Shown piece after piece: positions 44,276 to 52,669 of a DNA stretch of 64,000 nucleotides. Numbering within the stretch: the stretch's first letter is position 1; every line of letters begins with the position of its first letter. The notes below the pieces were generated by a model. That model was not told the origin of the DNA and searched no databases. It saw nothing but the letters and a program-made list of their open reading frames with translations. Source of the DNA: Planctomycetaceae bacterium (GTDB lineage: Bacteria; Planctomycetota; Planctomycetia; Pirellulales; Pirellulaceae); NCBI GenBank assembly GCA_016794985.1, contig JAEUIQ010000011.1:1-64000 (forward strand), read 5' to 3'. Made by a program: the position numbers and the translations under genes.

Positions 44276-45370
44276 ATGGAAGCTGGAATTGTTGGTCTGC
44301 CAAATGTTGGCAAGAGTACCCTGTTTAACGCGTTGACGCTTTCTAAAGCAGCGGAGAGCGCGAATTATCCTTTTTGCACCATTGAACCCAACGAAGGGAT
44401 CGTCGTGATTCCCGATCCGCGGTTGCAACAGATTACACAATACATTGTGCCGCAGAAAATCATTCCGGCGGTGATGAAGTTGGTTGATATCGCCGGCATA
44501 GTTAAAGGTGCCAGTGAAGGGCAAGGCTTGGGCAACAAATTCCTGAGTCATATTCGCCAAGTGGACGCCATCATGCAAGTCGTGCGTTGCTTTGAAGACG
44601 AGGATGTGATTCACGTGGAAGGTCGGGTCGACCCATTAGGCGACATCTTCGTCATTGAGACGGAATTGATGTTCGCCGACGCCGAGTCGATCGCAGCCGC
44701 CATTCCCAAAGCGCAAAAAGCGGCTCGCGCCGGCGACAAAGAGGCCAAAGAGCGACTGGCAGTTTTGGAAAAATGCCAACAGTTCATCGAAACGCAAGAA
44801 CGGCCGCTCCGCGAATGTGAACTTTCGGAAAATGAACTCAAGGCAGTCGGCAGTTTCGGGCTGTTGACGTTGAAGCCAATTTTGTATGTGGCCAATGTTT
44901 CCGAGCATGATTTGACTGGGCAGCATCCGTTCGTGGAAAAGGTTCGTGAGCATGCGAGAGCAGCGAACTCGCCGGTGGTTGCGGTTTGTGCGAAGCTCGA
45001 ATCCGAGATCGCAGAATTAGATCCTGCCGACCGAGTTGAGATGTTGTCGGCGGTTGGACTGGAAGAGCCGGCGTTGGCGGTGTTGGCTCGCGCTGCCTAC
45101 AAAACATTGGGACTGCAAAGCTACTTCACTGCGGGCGAAAAAGAAGTTCGTGCCTGGACCGTTCCGGTCGGTGCGACAGCACCCCAAGCGGCTGGGGTGA
45201 TTCATAGCGACTTCGAACGCGGCTTTATTCGAGCGGAAGTCTATTCCGTAAGCGATTTGTTAGAGCTAAAATCGGAAAAGGCCATCAAGGAAGCTGGGCG
45301 GATGCGGGTAGAAGGCAAGAGTTATGTGATGCAAGATGGCGACGTCTGTCACTTCTTGACCAATTCCTAA
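44276..45370 (+). CDS. ychF: Ribosome-binding ATPase YchF
   Basis: A 364-residue Obg-family P-loop protein. [17 protein letters not shown] (G1 at 7-15) and a G3 [20 protein letters not shown] are conserved, and NVSEHD stands for the altered G4 (NxxE) that gives YchF its preference for ATP over GTP. A C-terminal TGS-type domain ends with [15 protein letters not shown]. YchF/Ola1 binds 70S ribosomes and is implicated in stress responses. Length is the usual 363. Confidence 0.93.
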   Translation: MEAGIVGLPNVGKSTLFNALTLSKAAESANYPFCTIEPNEGIVVIPDPRLQQITQYIVPQKIIPAVMKLVDIAGIVKGASEGQGLGNKFLSHIRQVDAIMQVVRCFEDEDVIHVEGRVDPLGDIFVIETELMFADAESIAAAIPKAQKAARAGDKEAKERLAVLEKCQQFIETQERPLRECELSENELKAVGSFGLLTLKPILYVANVSEHDLTGQHPFVEKVREHARAANSPVVAVCAKLESEIAELDPADRVEMLSAVGLEEPALAVLARAAYKTLGLQSYFTAGEKEVRAWTVPVGATAPQAAGVIHSDFERGFIRAEVYSVSDLLELKSEKAIKEAGRMRVEGKSYVMQDGDVCHFLTNS

Positions 45371-45395
45371 ACTGACGACGAAATCGCGATCGACT

Positions 45396-46322
45396 ATGAA
45401 GATTATCTTGGCGTCTCCACGCGGGTTTTGTGCCGGGGTCAATATGGCCATTGAAAGCCTAGAAGTCGCTCTACAGCACTTCGCAACGCCAATCTATGTC
45501 TACCACGAGATTGTACACAATCGCTATGTGGTCGAGTCGTTTCGTGATCGCGGGGTGGTCTTTATCGATGATCTGAACGAAGTCCCGGTGGGCGCCACCC
45601 TAATGTTTTCGGCACATGGAGTCTCGCCTCAGATTCGACAATTGGCTAAACAGCGCAAATTGACCGCATTGGATGCGACGTGCCCCTTGGTTACCAAAGT
45701 ACATTTGGAGGCCATCAAGTTTGCGCGGGAAGGCTACAACATTATCCTGATCGGGCATGAAGGGCATGATGAAGTGATCGGTACCATGGGTGAAGCACCC
45801 GAGTCGATTACTTTGGTAGAAACCGAAGCCGAAGTGGAAGCTTTGCCATTCACAACCGACGATCGTCTGGCGTATCTGACCCAGACGACATTGAGCGTGG
45901 ATGATGCCAATCGAATTATTCGCTGCTTGAGGCAACGATTTCCACAGATTGTAGCTCCCCCCAAAGACGATATCTGTTACGCGACTCAGAACCGCCAAGA
46001 AGCGATTCGCGTGCTCGCCCCGGAGGCTGATTTGTGTTTGGTGGTTGGCAGCCGGAACAGCAGCAATAGTCAGCGTTTGGCCGAGATCGCCGGGGAATAC
46101 AAGATCCCATCGTATTTGATCGACGGCCCCGAAGATTTGAATGAAGCCTGGTTTGAGGGCATCGAAAAAGTTTTGATTTCGGCAGGTGCCAGCGCACCCG
46201 AACACTTGGTTGAAGCCATAATCGATCGGCTCCGAGCGTTGTATCAGGCCACCGTTGAAGTTCGCACCATTCGGAAGGAGGAAGTGACCTTCCCGCTACC
46301 GAAAGCGTTGCGAAATTTGTAA
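45396..46322 (+). CDS. ispH: 4-hydroxy-3-methylbut-2-enyl diphosphate reductase
   Basis: A 308-residue IspH (LytB). The three conserved cysteines that hold the iron-sulfur cluster are C12 (GFCAGV), C96 (ATCPLVTK) and C194 (DDICYATQ). SAHGVSP and GHEGHDEVIGT bind the diphosphate. It makes IPP and DMAPP from HMBPP in the final MEP pathway step, so the organism uses the MEP route to isoprenoids. It starts 25 bases after ychF. The stop is followed by a GGTTGAT-CATAAC-ATCAACC inverted repeat (46347-46366). Confidence 0.94.
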   Translation: MKIILASPRGFCAGVNMAIESLEVALQHFATPIYVYHEIVHNRYVVESFRDRGVVFIDDLNEVPVGATLMFSAHGVSPQIRQLAKQRKLTALDATCPLVTKVHLEAIKFAREGYNIILIGHEGHDEVIGTMGEAPESITLVETEAEVEALPFTTDDRLAYLTQTTLSVDDANRIIRCLRQRFPQIVAPPKDDICYATQNRQEAIRVLAPEADLCLVVGSRNSSNSQRLAEIAGEYKIPSYLIDGPEDLNEAWFEGIEKVLISAGASAPEHLVEAIIDRLRALYQATVEVRTIRKEEVTFPLPKALRNL

Positions 46323-46346
46323 TCAGTTCTCGTCGGCTTCGATATG

Positions 46347-46366
46347 GGTTGATCATAACATCAACC
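46347..46366. terminator. Inverted repeat between convergent ispH and the AraC-type gene
   Basis: GGTTGAT and ATCAACC are perfect 7-base arms around CATAAC, midway between the two convergent stops. There is no T-tract on either side, so this is at best a weak bidirectional terminator. Confidence 0.35.
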
Positions 46367-46390
46367 AACTCTGAACTAGTCGGCCAACGG

Positions 46391-47161
46391 CTAACGCTGG
46401 GTTTGGCGATAAACGGCAGGGGTCAAAAGAAAAGTCTCTTTGAATTGGCGAGTCAGGGCGCTTTGATCAGAAAAGCCACAATCGAAAGCAATTTGCGCGA
46501 GACTTCGCTGAGTCGAACGCAATAACTCGGCGCTCTTTTCTAAACGACATTTGATGATGTACTTTTTGGTCGAGAGTCGAAAGACTTTTTTCATTCGACG
46601 GTCCAATTGTTCGACCGATAACTCGATCAATTTTGCTAATTCTTCGACTCGCAACGGTTGCGATAGATTGCATTTGATCGCGTTGACCACTTGGTTCAAA
46701 TTATCGATCGAGAGTTCACTGTCATTTGGGGTATGCAAGTCTTGCGACACACCAACCACACCAATAACTTCGGCTTGATCATCTCGCCACGGAAACTTGT
46801 TCGTAAGATACCAACCCATGGTCCCGTCCGGATTGGTAATTTGCTCCAGTTGATCGACCACCGGTTGGCCTGTTTCAAAGACCTCCCGATCTTGTTGATC
46901 GTACGCCAAAGCGGATGCGGGAGAGAAGAAATCTTTGGCGAATTTGCCAATCATGGCCTGCTTGTTGGGTGCTTGCACGCGGATGGCCAGTGCTTGGTTG
47001 ACCGCGACGTAACGCCCGGCTCGATCCTTGATGCAAAACACAACATCCCCGAGCGTATCAAACAACGCTTCCATTAATTTCAGATTCGAGCCAAAGTTCA
47101 TGTCGGAGATTTTCAGGGAAAACACGTGACCGCGCTGTAACAGACTACCTGAACTCGGCAT
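46391..47161 (-). CDS. PAS-domain AraC family transcriptional regulator
   Basis: A 256-residue cytoplasmic regulator. A PAS-like sensor domain fills ~28-140 (LFDTLGDVVFCIKDRAGRYVAVNQAL, FFSPASALAYDQQDREVFETG, PWRDDQAEVIGVVGVSQD). An AraC-type double helix-turn-helix fills ~160-254, with the signature IAFDCGFSDQSALTRQFKETFLLTPAVYR broken here for length. The ligand is unknown; PAS plus AraC architecture is frequent in planctomycetes. The start at ATG 47161 is plausible; ATG 47101 is an alternative that still keeps the PAS domain. It stands alone. Confidence 0.85.
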   Translation of the reverse strand: MPSSGSLLQRGHVFSLKISDMNFGSNLKLMEALFDTLGDVVFCIKDRAGRYVAVNQALAIRVQAPNKQAMIGKFAKDFFSPASALAYDQQDREVFETGQPVVDQLEQITNPDGTMGWYLTNKFPWRDDQAEVIGVVGVSQDLHTPNDSELSIDNLNQVVNAIKCNLSQPLRVEELAKLIELSVEQLDRRMKKVFRLSTKKYIIKCRLEKSAELLRSTQRSLAQIAFDCGFSDQSALTRQFKETFLLTPAVYRQTQR

Positions 47162-47434
47162 TTTGGCAAGTCGATAGGCTAGGCGATTTCGTCGGTGCTT
47201 TGGGGTTGATTGCGATTCGCCCCGCCGTCAATTCGCACAGGAATTTTTGGCTTGGTCCGCGTGGCTCGCCTTTACGTTAGGATCGATACGATCGCTGTTG
47301 TAGCTACTCAACTCGGTTGACCTAATTGAAAACGTCCAAATTACCACTTGTCTCGGACCGTGGAACCACGATACGAATGATTTGACGCTGGTCGCGATCA
47401 GGGTTGGAGAGACAATGTCAGTAACGGTGCACGA

Positions 47435-48748
47435 GTGGATCAACGATACTATCTATCGCTGTTGACGTTAGGCGCGATCTTGGTCGTGGCCTGGGGAATG
47501 TCGCAATTTCACGACGATCGTCTGACTCCGCCTTCGTCGGTGTTTTCGGCAAAGTCGGACCCGGCGGACTTGCCGGAAGACTCGCGCTCCAATCCAATTT
47601 CCTTGAAGCAACCGCACTCCGATTCTCTGGCGCCGCGACTGACCGATGCGGATGTCCAACCTATGATTCCGGGGTTGTTGGATGAGCCGGAACAAACGCC
47701 TGAAGCGACTGAAGGTCTCGCGGCATTGGACTCGGAGCGGATGTCGGAACCAAGCATCGATCTCGGACGAGCCGTGGCTTCCCGTTCGCCTGACACGCCC
47801 AACAAAATTGGCCCGAGTCATGGTCTGACTGGAGTGCCTTTACGTCCGGTTTCAGCGGCCTCTGATCCGGATCAATCCAGAGAAGCCCAGGGGCCTCCGC
47901 GTTCGACGAACGAGTCGGTAATCACTGAGGATGGCTCCAGTCCCTCGCGTCGTAGGGTGCCGACCTTCAGCATGCCGAACACACAAGATCCGACCGCGAA
48001 TCGTGGGCCTCTGGTATCCAACGAGTCGAACAACCAGCCAGTGGCAAATCAAGAGTCGAACCTTTCTGGTACCAGTCTCCGGCCCATCGTGGGCGACCGT
48101 TATCGCGTTTTGGAAGATCAACCTGCGACTCCGCAGCCGTTGCCAGGGGACAGGCACGTGCTTCGTCCGATCCATCGTTCGAAACCATCGACGAACGCTC
48201 GGCAGTCGACCTCCGAGTTTTCCCCTGCTAACGACACCAATTGGGATGGACCGATGCCAGGAATGAAACCGAAAGTGCCGAGTGCTGGTGTGGGTCTGCC
48301 GTTGCGCGGGGAGAACCGCGAGTCCGCGCCGTCAACTTTTTCCGCCTCGCGCGATGCGCAGCCCGCATCTCTTTCCACCACGCCGCCGATCGCTGGACCG
48401 TCCGCTGATCCGTTGTTCGTTCAGGTGGGTACGAATGATGGGCCATCTGGTGCTCCGTTGTCGCAAGCTAACCTTGGCTCGGGCCAACTCCCAGTTCGTG
48501 AAAGTGGTCAATCGCGATCGACGCCATCTCAATCGTTAGAGACACCGCGTGGTGTTGGGCGACCTCGTCCTCGATCTGGTGATTACATTTGGCATGTGAT
48601 CCAGCCTGATCAATCGCTCGAGTCCATCAGTCGTCAATATCAGAACGATGTCAGTCTAGTGCCCAAGCTATTGGAATTGAACCGCGACTTGCTGACGGAT
48701 CCTGCGTTACTGCCGGTCGGAACCGCAATACGCATTCCTGTTCGGTAG
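47435..48748 (+). CDS. LysM domain protein with a long low-complexity linker
   Basis: A 437-residue protein. One N-terminal membrane helix (LSLLTLGAILVVAWGM) suggests anchoring facing the periplasm. Residues ~30-375 are Pro/Ser/Asp-rich and unstructured. The last ~55 residues are a LysM domain (YIWHVIQPDQSLESISRQY... LPVGTAIRIPV), which binds N-acetylglucosamine polymers such as peptidoglycan. The start is GTG 47435; no Shine-Dalgarno is obvious. The linker contains one copy of GGGGACAGGCAC (48146-48157), the core of the 15-kb array. Confidence 0.8.
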   Translation: MDQRYYLSLLTLGAILVVAWGMSQFHDDRLTPPSSVFSAKSDPADLPEDSRSNPISLKQPHSDSLAPRLTDADVQPMIPGLLDEPEQTPEATEGLAALDSERMSEPSIDLGRAVASRSPDTPNKIGPSHGLTGVPLRPVSAASDPDQSREAQGPPRSTNESVITEDGSSPSRRRVPTFSMPNTQDPTANRGPLVSNESNNQPVANQESNLSGTSLRPIVGDRYRVLEDQPATPQPLPGDRHVLRPIHRSKPSTNARQSTSEFSPANDTNWDGPMPGMKPKVPSAGVGLPLRGENRESAPSTFSASRDAQPASLSTTPPIAGPSADPLFVQVGTNDGPSGAPLSQANLGSGQLPVRESGQSRSTPSQSLETPRGVGRPRPRSGDYIWHVIQPDQSLESISRQYQNDVSLVPKLLELNRDLLTDPALLPVGTAIRIPVR

Positions 48749-48799
48749 TTGAAGCCGAACTTTTTTTAGTGCCGAGAATGGAGTCCCACGAACAGCACC

Positions 48800-49666
48800 A
48801 TGCAACTATCATCATCGGAAACAAACTTGGGCGGTGACGGATGGCTCGGGAACATGGCCATGGATGTGAGTCGGGAAATTACCAAGCGAATAGCGGATGG
48901 GTGGTTCCATAAATTGAAGTGGAGCTTGTCTGCATGGAACGATTCGCAGCAGGTGGCAATCCGAGACATGCGTGCGTTCTTATTGGTCGCTCGGGACGAG
49001 ATATTCGCGCTGAACGATCTCGACCAACGACGTGTAAAACACGAGCAATGGACCTATTCGTTGAATCAAGCGTTGATGGGGAAATCGCATTCGGATGCTG
49101 CGGCAGCGATTGCGGAAACGGCCAACCGGTTTGAGGTGCCACGGTCGTTCTTTCATGAGGCTTTGACGGCGATCGAATCAAACCTGTTTCGCGAACGGTT
49201 GGTGAACAACAACGACCTGTTGCGGTTGGCTTATCGCCAAACGGGCACGTTCATGTTGTCAGCGGCGAAGATTGCCGACCTTTACGAACCGCTGCACCGC
49301 GATTACTTTTTGTGTTTGGGAATCGGGGTTGGCGTTCTCGACGTGATCATGGATTGGCAGCACTGGGAAAAGACCAATTGGTTACCAATTCCCCTGGATT
49401 GGGTAAAGGAAGTAAGCGGAGCCGAGGCCGCGCTGAGGCAGGGAGATTGGCGGAAGCCGTTGAAGATTAGTTCGAGGGTTCGTCGAACATTGTTGCCTAG
49501 TCTTGTGCGAAGAATGGCGACCTTGGGAATCGAGACCTTGACGCAAGCCAAGCCAACTTCGGCGGTGCAAGACTCGCGTTGGTATGCGGACTTCGCCCAA
49601 TGGACCGAACAGTCGTTGGACCAACTGCACGACGTGTTTAGTTCTCCGGAAAAGCTGCTCGGTTGA
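48800..49666 (+). CDS. Divergent squalene/phytoene-synthase-fold protein
   Basis: A 288-residue, mostly helical protein. IAETANRFEVPRSFFHEALTAIESNL (~104-129), then LLRLAYRQTGTFMLSAAKI (~140-158) and LGIGVGVLDVIMDW (~173-186) follow the trans-isoprenyl synthase order, where the family has (F)xIPxxxFxxLIxGxExDL, YCYRVAGTVGxM and QLTNILRDVxED. D181 and D185 could be the second Asp-rich motif. The first motif is eroded (ALNDLDQ at ~70-76), so a head-to-head condensing enzyme is doubtful. NWLPIPLDWVKE matches the lPxxxL region after motif 2. Identification is by pattern only. Confidence 0.5.
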   Translation: MQLSSSETNLGGDGWLGNMAMDVSREITKRIADGWFHKLKWSLSAWNDSQQVAIRDMRAFLLVARDEIFALNDLDQRRVKHEQWTYSLNQALMGKSHSDAAAAIAETANRFEVPRSFFHEALTAIESNLFRERLVNNNDLLRLAYRQTGTFMLSAAKIADLYEPLHRDYFLCLGIGVGVLDVIMDWQHWEKTNWLPIPLDWVKEVSGAEAALRQGDWRKPLKISSRVRRTLLPSLVRRMATLGIETLTQAKPTSAVQDSRWYADFAQWTEQSLDQLHDVFSSPEKLLG

Positions 49667-49724
49667 GAATTGTTCCCGAGCGATAACAATTCGTTTTGAC
49701 ATTCTGCACAAGTTGCCACAATCG

Positions 49725-51479
49725 ATGGAAAATTCAAAAATCGCCGAGAGATTAGAGCACTTGGCGGCGCTCCTGGAGTTCCAAGGGGCTAGTCCGTTCC
49801 GACTCAAGGCGTATCGCAACGGAGCGGAAACGATCCGGGCCGCTGCTGCGTCGGTCGCGAGTGTTTTTGCTCAAAACCAAGACCTGACGACTTGGCCGGG
49901 AATTGGAACAAGCGTCGCGGAAAAGTGTCGGGAATTGGTCGAGACAGGTTCGCTGAAACAAATTGATGACCTCGAACAAGAAATCCCGCCCTCGGTGTTG
50001 GATCTACTGCGAGTACCAAATCTTGGTCCAAAAAAAGCGGCGACGCTGTTCAAGGAGTTAGGGGTCAAGGATCTGGAGCAACTGAAGGTGGCTTGCGAGC
50101 AACAGAAAGTTCGCAGTCTAAAGGGGTTCGGCGTCAAGACGGAGCAATCGATTCTCGAAGGGATTCGCATTGCGGCTCAAGCCAATCAACGCATGCGAAT
50201 CAGTGAAGCGGACAAGATGGTGCGCGCGTTGAGGGAACATTTCTCCGCGTTTCGCGGGCTCGAACGATTCGAATTTGCGGGCAGTTACCGGCGGGGAAAA
50301 GAAACCGTTGGCGATATCGATATCTTGGCCGTGACCACCGATGCTGCGGGTTTAATGGATCACTTTGCCAAGTTCGAGAACCTCGGGACGGTTTTGGTGC
50401 GCGGCGAAACGAAAATGAGCATTCGACTGGACACGGGTTTTCAGGTCGATTTACGGGTCGTGCCGTCGAAGTCTTTTGGCGCCGCGCTCCAGTATTTCAC
50501 TGGTTCTCAGAACCATAATGTCGAGTTGAGACACCGCGCCAAAACCAAGCAATTGAAGATCAATGAATGGGGCGTGTTTGTGATTGGTTCGCCGGCGGAA
50601 CTTGCGAATGATCCGCAACTAGAAGGTTGGGTCGCCGGCTGCGAAGAACCGGACGTTTATGCGGCGGTAGACTTGCCTTGGATCGACCCACGCTTGCGGG
50701 AAATGCGGGACGAGTTCGCTTGGGCAGACGCGGGGCAGCTGCCGAAACTTGTCGAAACAAAGGATATCCGGGGCGACTTGCACATGCACACGACCGCGTC
50801 GGATGGAGAGAATTCACTCGAAGAAATGGTGGCCGCCGCTCGCGAGCGTGGGCTCGATTACATTGCGATTACCGATCATTCGCAGCGAGTCGCTGTGGCC
50901 AATGGACTAAACGCAGAACGAGTCCTTCGACAGTGGGAACAGATTGACAAGCTCAATCAACAACTTGCCGGACAATTTACCGTTCTGAAAAGTATCGAGT
51001 GCGACATCCTGGAAGATGGACGCCTGGACTTGCCCGACGAAGTCTTGGCCCAGGCCGATTGGGTGATGGCCAGTATTCACTTCGGCATCAAACAGACTCG
51101 CGATGAAATCACACGCAGGATTCTTGGCGCCATCGAACATCCAAGTGTGAGCGCGATCTCGCATCCAACCGGGCGATTGATCAACCGACGAGAAGCCTAC
51201 GAAGTGGACATCCCAGCCGTTATCGAACATGCGGCCAAACATCGTAAGATTTTAGAATTGAATGCGAGTCCGAAACGATTGGATCTTGATGATTTGCATG
51301 TTCGTCAAGCTCGTTTGGCCGGTGTGCCGATCGTCATCAGTACCGATGCGCACTCGACCGTTCAGCTAGACAACTTGCGATTCGGAGTCCAACAAGCTCA
51401 GCGTGGTGGCTTAACAGCCGCGCATGTGATCAATACACAGCCATGGACCGAAATTCGACGTTGGCTTCGAAAAAGTTAA
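49725..51479 (+). CDS. polX: PHP-type family X DNA polymerase
   Basis: A 584-residue bacterial DNA polymerase X. An N-terminal helix-hairpin-helix region (KAYRNGAETIRAA; NLGPKKAATLF) precedes the palm: FAGSYRRGKETVGDIDILAV supplies two catalytic Asp, and QVDLRV the third. The C-terminal PHP phosphoesterase domain (~345-570) has DLHMHTTASDGENS, AITDHSQR, DILEDGRLD and VISTDAHS, whose His/Asp residues hold metals for 3'-5' exonuclease activity. The enzyme fills short gaps in base excision repair. The ATG at 49725 gives the family length; upstream codons to 49584 overlap the preceding gene's frame. Confidence 0.9.
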   Translation: MENSKIAERLEHLAALLEFQGASPFRLKAYRNGAETIRAAAASVASVFAQNQDLTTWPGIGTSVAEKCRELVETGSLKQIDDLEQEIPPSVLDLLRVPNLGPKKAATLFKELGVKDLEQLKVACEQQKVRSLKGFGVKTEQSILEGIRIAAQANQRMRISEADKMVRALREHFSAFRGLERFEFAGSYRRGKETVGDIDILAVTTDAAGLMDHFAKFENLGTVLVRGETKMSIRLDTGFQVDLRVVPSKSFGAALQYFTGSQNHNVELRHRAKTKQLKINEWGVFVIGSPAELANDPQLEGWVAGCEEPDVYAAVDLPWIDPRLREMRDEFAWADAGQLPKLVETKDIRGDLHMHTTASDGENSLEEMVAAARERGLDYIAITDHSQRVAVANGLNAERVLRQWEQIDKLNQQLAGQFTVLKSIECDILEDGRLDLPDEVLAQADWVMASIHFGIKQTRDEITRRILGAIEHPSVSAISHPTGRLINRREAYEVDIPAVIEHAAKHRKILELNASPKRLDLDDLHVRQARLAGVPIVISTDAHSTVQLDNLRFGVQQAQRGGLTAAHVINTQPWTEIRRWLRKS

Positions 51480-51532
51480 GGCCAGCCCGGACCGTTCAGC
51501 AACGCGAATCGATGGTCAGTTTCAGCATCAAG

Positions 51533-51775
51533 TCACTTGGGCAGGTTGGAACGAACCATGCGATAAATTGCGAGCCCCCAGGCACCGAGGATTCCAAACG
51601 GAGCACCGATCATGAGTGCGATGCTGAACGCGTAGGCATACTGTAGGCGACCACCTTGCTCGGCCAAGGTGTCTTTGCAGTTCGGACAGGCCATGGCGAC
51701 ATCGGCAATCAACAGGAGCACACCAGCGGTCACGCCGAAACAAAAAAAACGTCGGTAAAGGCTGCTTTGCTTCAT
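51533..51775 (-). CDS. Small membrane protein with a CPNC motif
   Basis: An 80-residue protein. A signal-anchor helix (~11-28, FGVTAGVLLLIADVAM) ends at a CPNCK motif (residues 30-34), then a second helix (~48-69). CPxC at the membrane exit suggests a metal- or haem-related or thiol role. It starts 32 bases after the DUF420 gene on the same strand, so the two are probably one operon. Small, but composition and context support a real gene. Confidence 0.65.
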   Translation of the reverse strand: MKQSSLYRRFFCFGVTAGVLLLIADVAMACPNCKDTLAEQGGRLQYAYAFSIALMIGAPFGILGAWGLAIYRMVRSNLPK

Positions 51776-51806
51776 CGGTACTGTCTACTGACGGCCTCTA
51801 AGAAAG

Positions 51807-52253
51807 TCATTTGGCCAGCGGTACAAACCACCAGTACAACATAAAATACACCAAAACACCCGTCAATGAAACGTAGAGCCAGATAGGATAAGCCCAGCGG
51901 ACCAAGCGGCGGTGTGCGGCTCGTTGATTCGACAGTCCCAACCAAACTGCCCATCCGGCCAGGAACGGAACGGTCATCGCCAACAAGACATGGCTTCCCA
52001 AAAGTACAAGATACCCCCAAAAAGCGATCTCCGGGTAATCCTGCCGTGGAAAAAGCTTGTTGCCTTCCAATGATAGACGGGTAAGGTAACTGACCAAAAA
52101 AACTCCCGAGACTCCCAAGGCAGCAAACATCAGCCTCTTGTGAAGTAATTCGCGGCGAGATTTGATGGCCCATAACGCCAAAACCAAAAGGACCGTCGCC
52201 AAACCGTTCAAAGCGGCATTCAAGTGAGGTAAGGTCCTGACCAATTCTTCCAT
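51807..52253 (-). CDS. DUF420 membrane protein (CtaM-like)
   Basis: A 148-residue protein with four predicted helices. HLNAALNGLATVLLVLALWAIKSRRELLHKRLM is the DUF420 signature (shown in part); HKRLM, HVLLAM and HRRLVRWAYPIWLYVSLTGVLVYFMLY are also typical. In Bacillota, DUF420 (CtaM/YozB) is required for cytochrome oxidase maturation, and elsewhere it sits near Sco1 and cox genes. None is in this window except the CPNC protein just downstream. ATG 52253 matches the family start. Confidence 0.85.
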   Translation of the reverse strand: MEELVRTLPHLNAALNGLATVLLVLALWAIKSRRELLHKRLMFAALGVSGVFLVSYLTRLSLEGNKLFPRQDYPEIAFWGYLVLLGSHVLLAMTVPFLAGWAVWLGLSNQRAAHRRLVRWAYPIWLYVSLTGVLVYFMLYWWFVPLAK

Positions 52254-52669
52254 AACTCAGTTTTCTATTTTCAAAATGGACGTGAATTTTTGCTTGTCCG
52301 GTCCTGAGGTTTGTCGCCATCCTCGTCTCGAGTTTTCGTTGGCCCATGTTTCCCGGACCGGGTGCGGCTTCTTGCGAGTGCTTCAGTCTACCGTGCTTTT
52401 CGGGCGATCGACAGGGACTGCGACAACGCGCCCAAAATGACAAAGAACCCAGTTTGGGCCACTTTGACGTACGGAAGTTCGCACGGCTACAATGCAGTAC
52501 TGCGGCTCGACGCGTGCGTCCAGCAATGGGCCCACCAACGCCAAGCCCGGCGGTCTCCTTGTGATTGATCTCCCAGGGACTGCGCTCTCGGCGGTTCCGA
52601 GCCGTCCAAATCATGGCAGGTTTGGCAAGAGCTTCCTCAGCGACGCGGGCCACTGCCACAAGCTCGGGA

